From Blattamonas nauphoetae (taxonomy: Eukaryota; Preaxostyla; Oxymonadida): DNA of 62,052 bases. This document shows, piece after piece, positions 58,781-62,052 of the stretch. The notes beneath the pieces are model-generated. The model did no database searches, was not told the DNA's origin, and worked only from the letters and a program-made list of their open reading frames with translations. A program made the position numbers and the translations under genes. The stretch covers positions 1 through 62,052 of the forward strand of contig JARBJD010000396.1 of the NCBI GenBank assembly GCA_033064195.1. Direction: 5' to 3'. The first letter of the stretch is position 1. Each line of letters starts with the position of its first letter.

Positions 58781-59078
58781 TATGCCAATAAACCCCTCAA
58801 ATCCAAAGAACTCAAATGTCCACGAAAAGTGAAAGATTAGGGGAAGATGAATCCATCCTCGCTGTTATAGTTTGTGCAAACACCGGTGGGAGGAGATGAA
58901 GGTCAATCTTTATGAGTTGATCAACTGGACAAAGTGATTTATGGGGAACTGTTGAAGGACAATATGTGTAATATTCATTTTACTGCAATTATCACTCACT
59001 CATTGAGAAAAGGAAGAGAAAAGCAGGAAAACAATGAAATGGCGAGAAAAAGTGATCTGCCCATATCACTCCACTGAG

Positions 59079-59182
59079 TCCTCTCTCTCTTCATCTCTAT
59101 TCCCTCTCCCTCATCTCCTCTATTCCCTCTCCCTCATCTCCTCTATTCATCTCTATTCCGTCTTCATCTCTCTCTCTGTGGT
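59079..59182. repeat. Pyrimidine-rich tandem repeat
   Basis: CTCTATTCCCTCTCCCTCAT repeated about twice, with related CTCTATTC and TCTCTCTC units around it. Confidence 0.75.
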
Positions 59183-60444
59183 GGGGTTTTCACTCTGGGT
59201 TGTGTTTTGCGCTGATCTGAGATGCATGGGAGGAATTGGAGAGAGTAAAAAGAATGAGATGAAAATGATAGAGAGAAACGAGAAGAATATGAGGAGAAAA
59301 ACAACACTGAAGATTGTATTGATGATTCAAACCATTTCCCAACATCTCCGTCTATTCATTTATTCTCCCCGGACCATATAGTATAATTTTGATAGTTCCA
59401 AAGCAGTCAATCGCTGGTGTTCGTGTTTGCTTGACACTACTGTTTTTCTGATGCTCCGCCAACGGTATCCTAGGGATGGATCGTTCGTGCTTTCACAACT
59501 CCATGGTGATACGAAGTTCATTGAGCGAATACTTCTGGAAGAAATCTTTATGATCATGTAGACTGGATGAGGAGGGATAAAATGCAATGGTGAAAGCCAT
59601 TAAATCCGCAAACCATTTGAACACAGTGCGAGACACAAATCGTCTAGATCCTCATCCTCACATCCTGGAATGGAACATCTTTGAATATAATGAACTTGTT
59701 GAAGCAAACATTCTTTTGATGCAGAAGGATTCATCAGCCATGGTTTTCAACTACTACTGTGATGTGTCGACCATCGGTTTTCAGTCCGTGTCTTCAGCTT
59801 GTAGAACTGCTTTTTAACTCGGTGAGTGTTTTCTGTGGCTTCGAAGAAGCTGAATAAATGATGAGCAGAACATACCGTAGAATCTTTGGAACCATGTTCA
59901 TCATAAACTTCCAAATTTAGAGACTTCCAAGGAAAAGACCGAAGAACATACCAGTTCAGTGGACGGAAGACAGTTGTATTCAAGTTGTACGAGATTATCG
60001 GTTTGTGATTGGGATGATAAATACCCAATTGTCTGTCGCCCTTAATTCACATCGGTCAGAACAAAATCTACTGGGGATCCTGACACCTTCCTCTCCATCT
60101 TCGCCCGCTCCCTTCTCCTCCCCATCTTGGCATGTTGAATTGGATTTGGACGTTTGCCAATGTTGGACTGGACAATCGACCTCTATTGGACATTCATTTT
60201 TAGACTTGCTTCTCTCATCCTCAATTCACTCATTCAATCATTTTCACAAAGAAATGACAATAATCACTTAAGAAATAGCGAAATGGAGATAATTTGATCA
60301 TATTTAGCCAAGTGTGAATCTCGACTTGATCCACCCACCATTGGACGTCATTGGACGTGACCGGACATTTCGCTGAAATTTTTTTCTGAAGTCTACACAA
60401 TTAGTGCATCCCGTTTATTGAGGTTTTGACGAGTCGGCAAAATT

Positions 60445-60464
60445 GGACAGTCAATGGACTGTCC
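60445..60464. repeat. Perfect short palindrome
   Basis: GGACAGTC, AATG loop, GACTGTCC. Related TTGGACTGGAC words occur at about 60,164 and 62,041. Confidence 0.7.
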
Positions 60465-60797
60465 AGTCCTGAACTGTCCAATCGACACCTATTAAGGGAT
60501 TGAGTTACATCCTCATCTCAATTACGGTTTGATGTTCACATGTCTCTCTCACTTTTTGAATACTAGGCGACTTCGTCTCGGTTTTGAAATACCGTGGGGT
60601 CATAAATCGCGACGCAAAGTCAACAGATCTAGAATTCATTCATTCTTCCCAGACACAACATCTCTCACCCACGATTGATATCACCATCGAATCTCTATGC
60701 TTGAACTCAAATGTGTGAATTTCTCATTCTAAATTCATCTTTTATTCCTTTCTGTTCCAGCCTTCGTTTCGCATCCTTTCCTCAAAGTTCTGCCTCG

Positions 60798-61767
60798 ATG
60801 ATACGTGACTTTTCACTGGTGAGATCAACTTACTTGAGTTTCTTCAATTTATGATGTGGAATCCGATATTCTCTGTATTCAGGTCGCTTCTGCGGCTATG
60901 TCAATCGTTGGGATGATCTGTGTGATCATTTATATCTTCCCTGTTGTCTTAATCAATGTTTGTTTGCTTCTTCTGCTCATTCTTTCAATTCTTCTCTTCT
61001 CATAGCAACTGAGATTCATTGCATGATGACTCCTCACAATGTGGGGAATGAGTTCTTTTCATTGGAATATGAATCTCTACTGCTCGTATGCACAGATTCA
61101 TCCTCTACAGTATGTTCTCTTTCATGTTTTTCCTCATCTTCCAGATATATTTGTCCAAACGCATTGGTGAGCGCTGACCTGCTCGATCACCATTGATTGT
61201 GTTCTGGACACGCCTCTGCTCCTGTTTGGAATCATCCGCATATTTCCAAAGAATTGCAGTCAAATGCAAGAATTTGTGTTCTGGATACCTTGACGGATAT
61301 TCACAGCAATTGTGATGATTCTTGGTATCATGTTTGGTCCTCTCAACCACACCCAAGCCCTCATCTCCACAAGTATCAACGCTGTGTGTGCTCGAACCAA
61401 TTCATCAGAGAAGTACCGTAACTGTCTTGGCGGAATCAAAAGGCTGTCTGTGACTCATCGAACTATTTCTCCAAGGAGTTGGGTTACTGCGGCACAACTC
61501 TTCTAACTTCGGGAAACTCAGTGTCGATGATGATTCTCTTCACCTCTGTGGTTGATGGTCGGGTCAGTATGTCTTTTTGAACGAGATTGTTGTTGACACC
61601 TCCGGATGTCCACATTTCTCTTGTTTGTCATTCCGCATGCCTCATTCATTTTCTTCTCTCTCATTCCAGTTCTTTCCCCGTGTTGGTTATCTGCATCACT
61701 CCTCATTGCACATGTTACGATTGTGGCTGCCCAGCACGTCGTTCACAACAAAGATAAGAATGAATAA
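60798..61767 (+). CDS. Probable multi-pass membrane protein, several introns
   Basis: ATG at 60,798 (MIRDFSL), intron 60,819-60,882 with GTGAGA donor, then a hydrophobic exon (ASAAMSIVGMICVIIYIFPV) and a likely intron 60,958-61,005. Later membrane-like stretches are MFSFMFFLIFQIYLS (about 61,108, followed by a GTGAGC donor), AIVMILGIMFGP (about 61,305) and MMILFTSVV. A last exon from 61,670 (CWLSASLLIAHVTIVAAQ) ends TAA at 61,765-61,767, joined by a 112-base intron 61,558-61,669. The loop VCDSSNYFSKELGYCG before the last spans is tetraspanin-like in style. Middle exon boundaries are unresolved, and one in-frame TGA near 61,292 is unexplained. Confidence 0.4.
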
Positions 61768-62052
61768 ACTGCAGCGGCGTTTTATATTCATGGGAGGAAA
61801 AACATATCGGCCCAACTAACAAGATATCAGCAAGAATACGAGATCTCACATCAACAGTACAGATCCTCGCAAAGTTGTAAACTGAAATATCTTTTTCTTT
61901 CAATTGGTTTTATTTGGGGTGCATTTCATGTACACAACGACAAATCGTTCATTTAACAATCCCTGCGGAGAAAATATGTTCGGAGCCAAATAATAATATC
62001 ATGGGTCAGATCTCTCATCGCACAAATAGGAGACTGGACATTGGACTGGACC
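61768..62052. other. Downstream flank, no gene seen
   Basis: About 285 bases at the window edge. The final bases repeat GGACTGGAC-like words also found near 60,164. Confidence 0.3.

Larger units (their letters stand above)
58201..60790. other. Mostly non-coding
   Basis: No supported gene. An open frame at 59,587-59,817 (MVKAIKSANHLNTV..., 76 residues) has no recognised domain. The stretch holds the partial repeat at 58,750, a pyrimidine-rich tandem repeat at 59,079 and short GGAC-rich palindromic sequences near 60,160 and 60,445. Confidence 0.3.

Overview
The window looks like nuclear DNA of a microbial eukaryote. Host genes carry GT-AG introns, several only 31-41 bases long. Protein families include repetitive secreted proteins with a kinase-like tail, coiled-coil/SPRY-like proteins and alpha-solenoid proteins. 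Together with abundant Polintons and Tc1/mariner elements, this suggests an oxymonad (Preaxostyla, Blattamonas-like). That is a recognition-level judgement, not a database result.

Layout. 1-1,893: GC-rich, decayed multi-exon host locus on the minus strand. 1,894-14,400: Polinton copy 1 on the plus strand, with part of the polymerase, then integrase, coiled-coil gene, packaging ATPase in the opposite direction, a row of small virion-type genes and two large related capsid-type genes. It is broken in roughly five places. 14,400-15,098: non-coding, with an unusual row of small hairpins. 15,099-27,830: Polinton copy 2 in the opposite orientation, with long open polymerase and integrase genes but no capsid block. 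A 2.05-kb pogo-like DNA transposon sits inside its right-hand part. 27,830-30,780: mostly non-coding, with tRNA-like sequences and a tandem duplication.

30,795-39,687: a very large minus-strand host gene for a secreted, one-pass membrane protein with beta-helix and beta-sandwich repeats and a cytoplasmic pseudokinase domain. It is split by a 1.33-kb fold-back element whose termini match the pogo-like transposon. 40,229-43,658: an IS630/Tc1-type transposon with about 950-bp inverted repeats. 44,049-51,809: host genes, including a coiled-coil/SPRY-like gene and a 1,204-residue alpha-solenoid gene with five introns; both reconstruct cleanly in frame. 52,176-58,200: broken minus-strand host gene pieces flanked by copies of a short dispersed repeat. 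58,200-60,790: mostly non-coding. 60,798-61,767: a probable multi-pass membrane protein gene with several introns.

The most notable items are the inverted Polinton pair with two related capsid-type genes and a polymerase carrying extra cysteine-rich domains; the hairpin row between the copies; the pogo element plus matching fold-back element, the latter with potential splice sites; and the ultrashort host introns.
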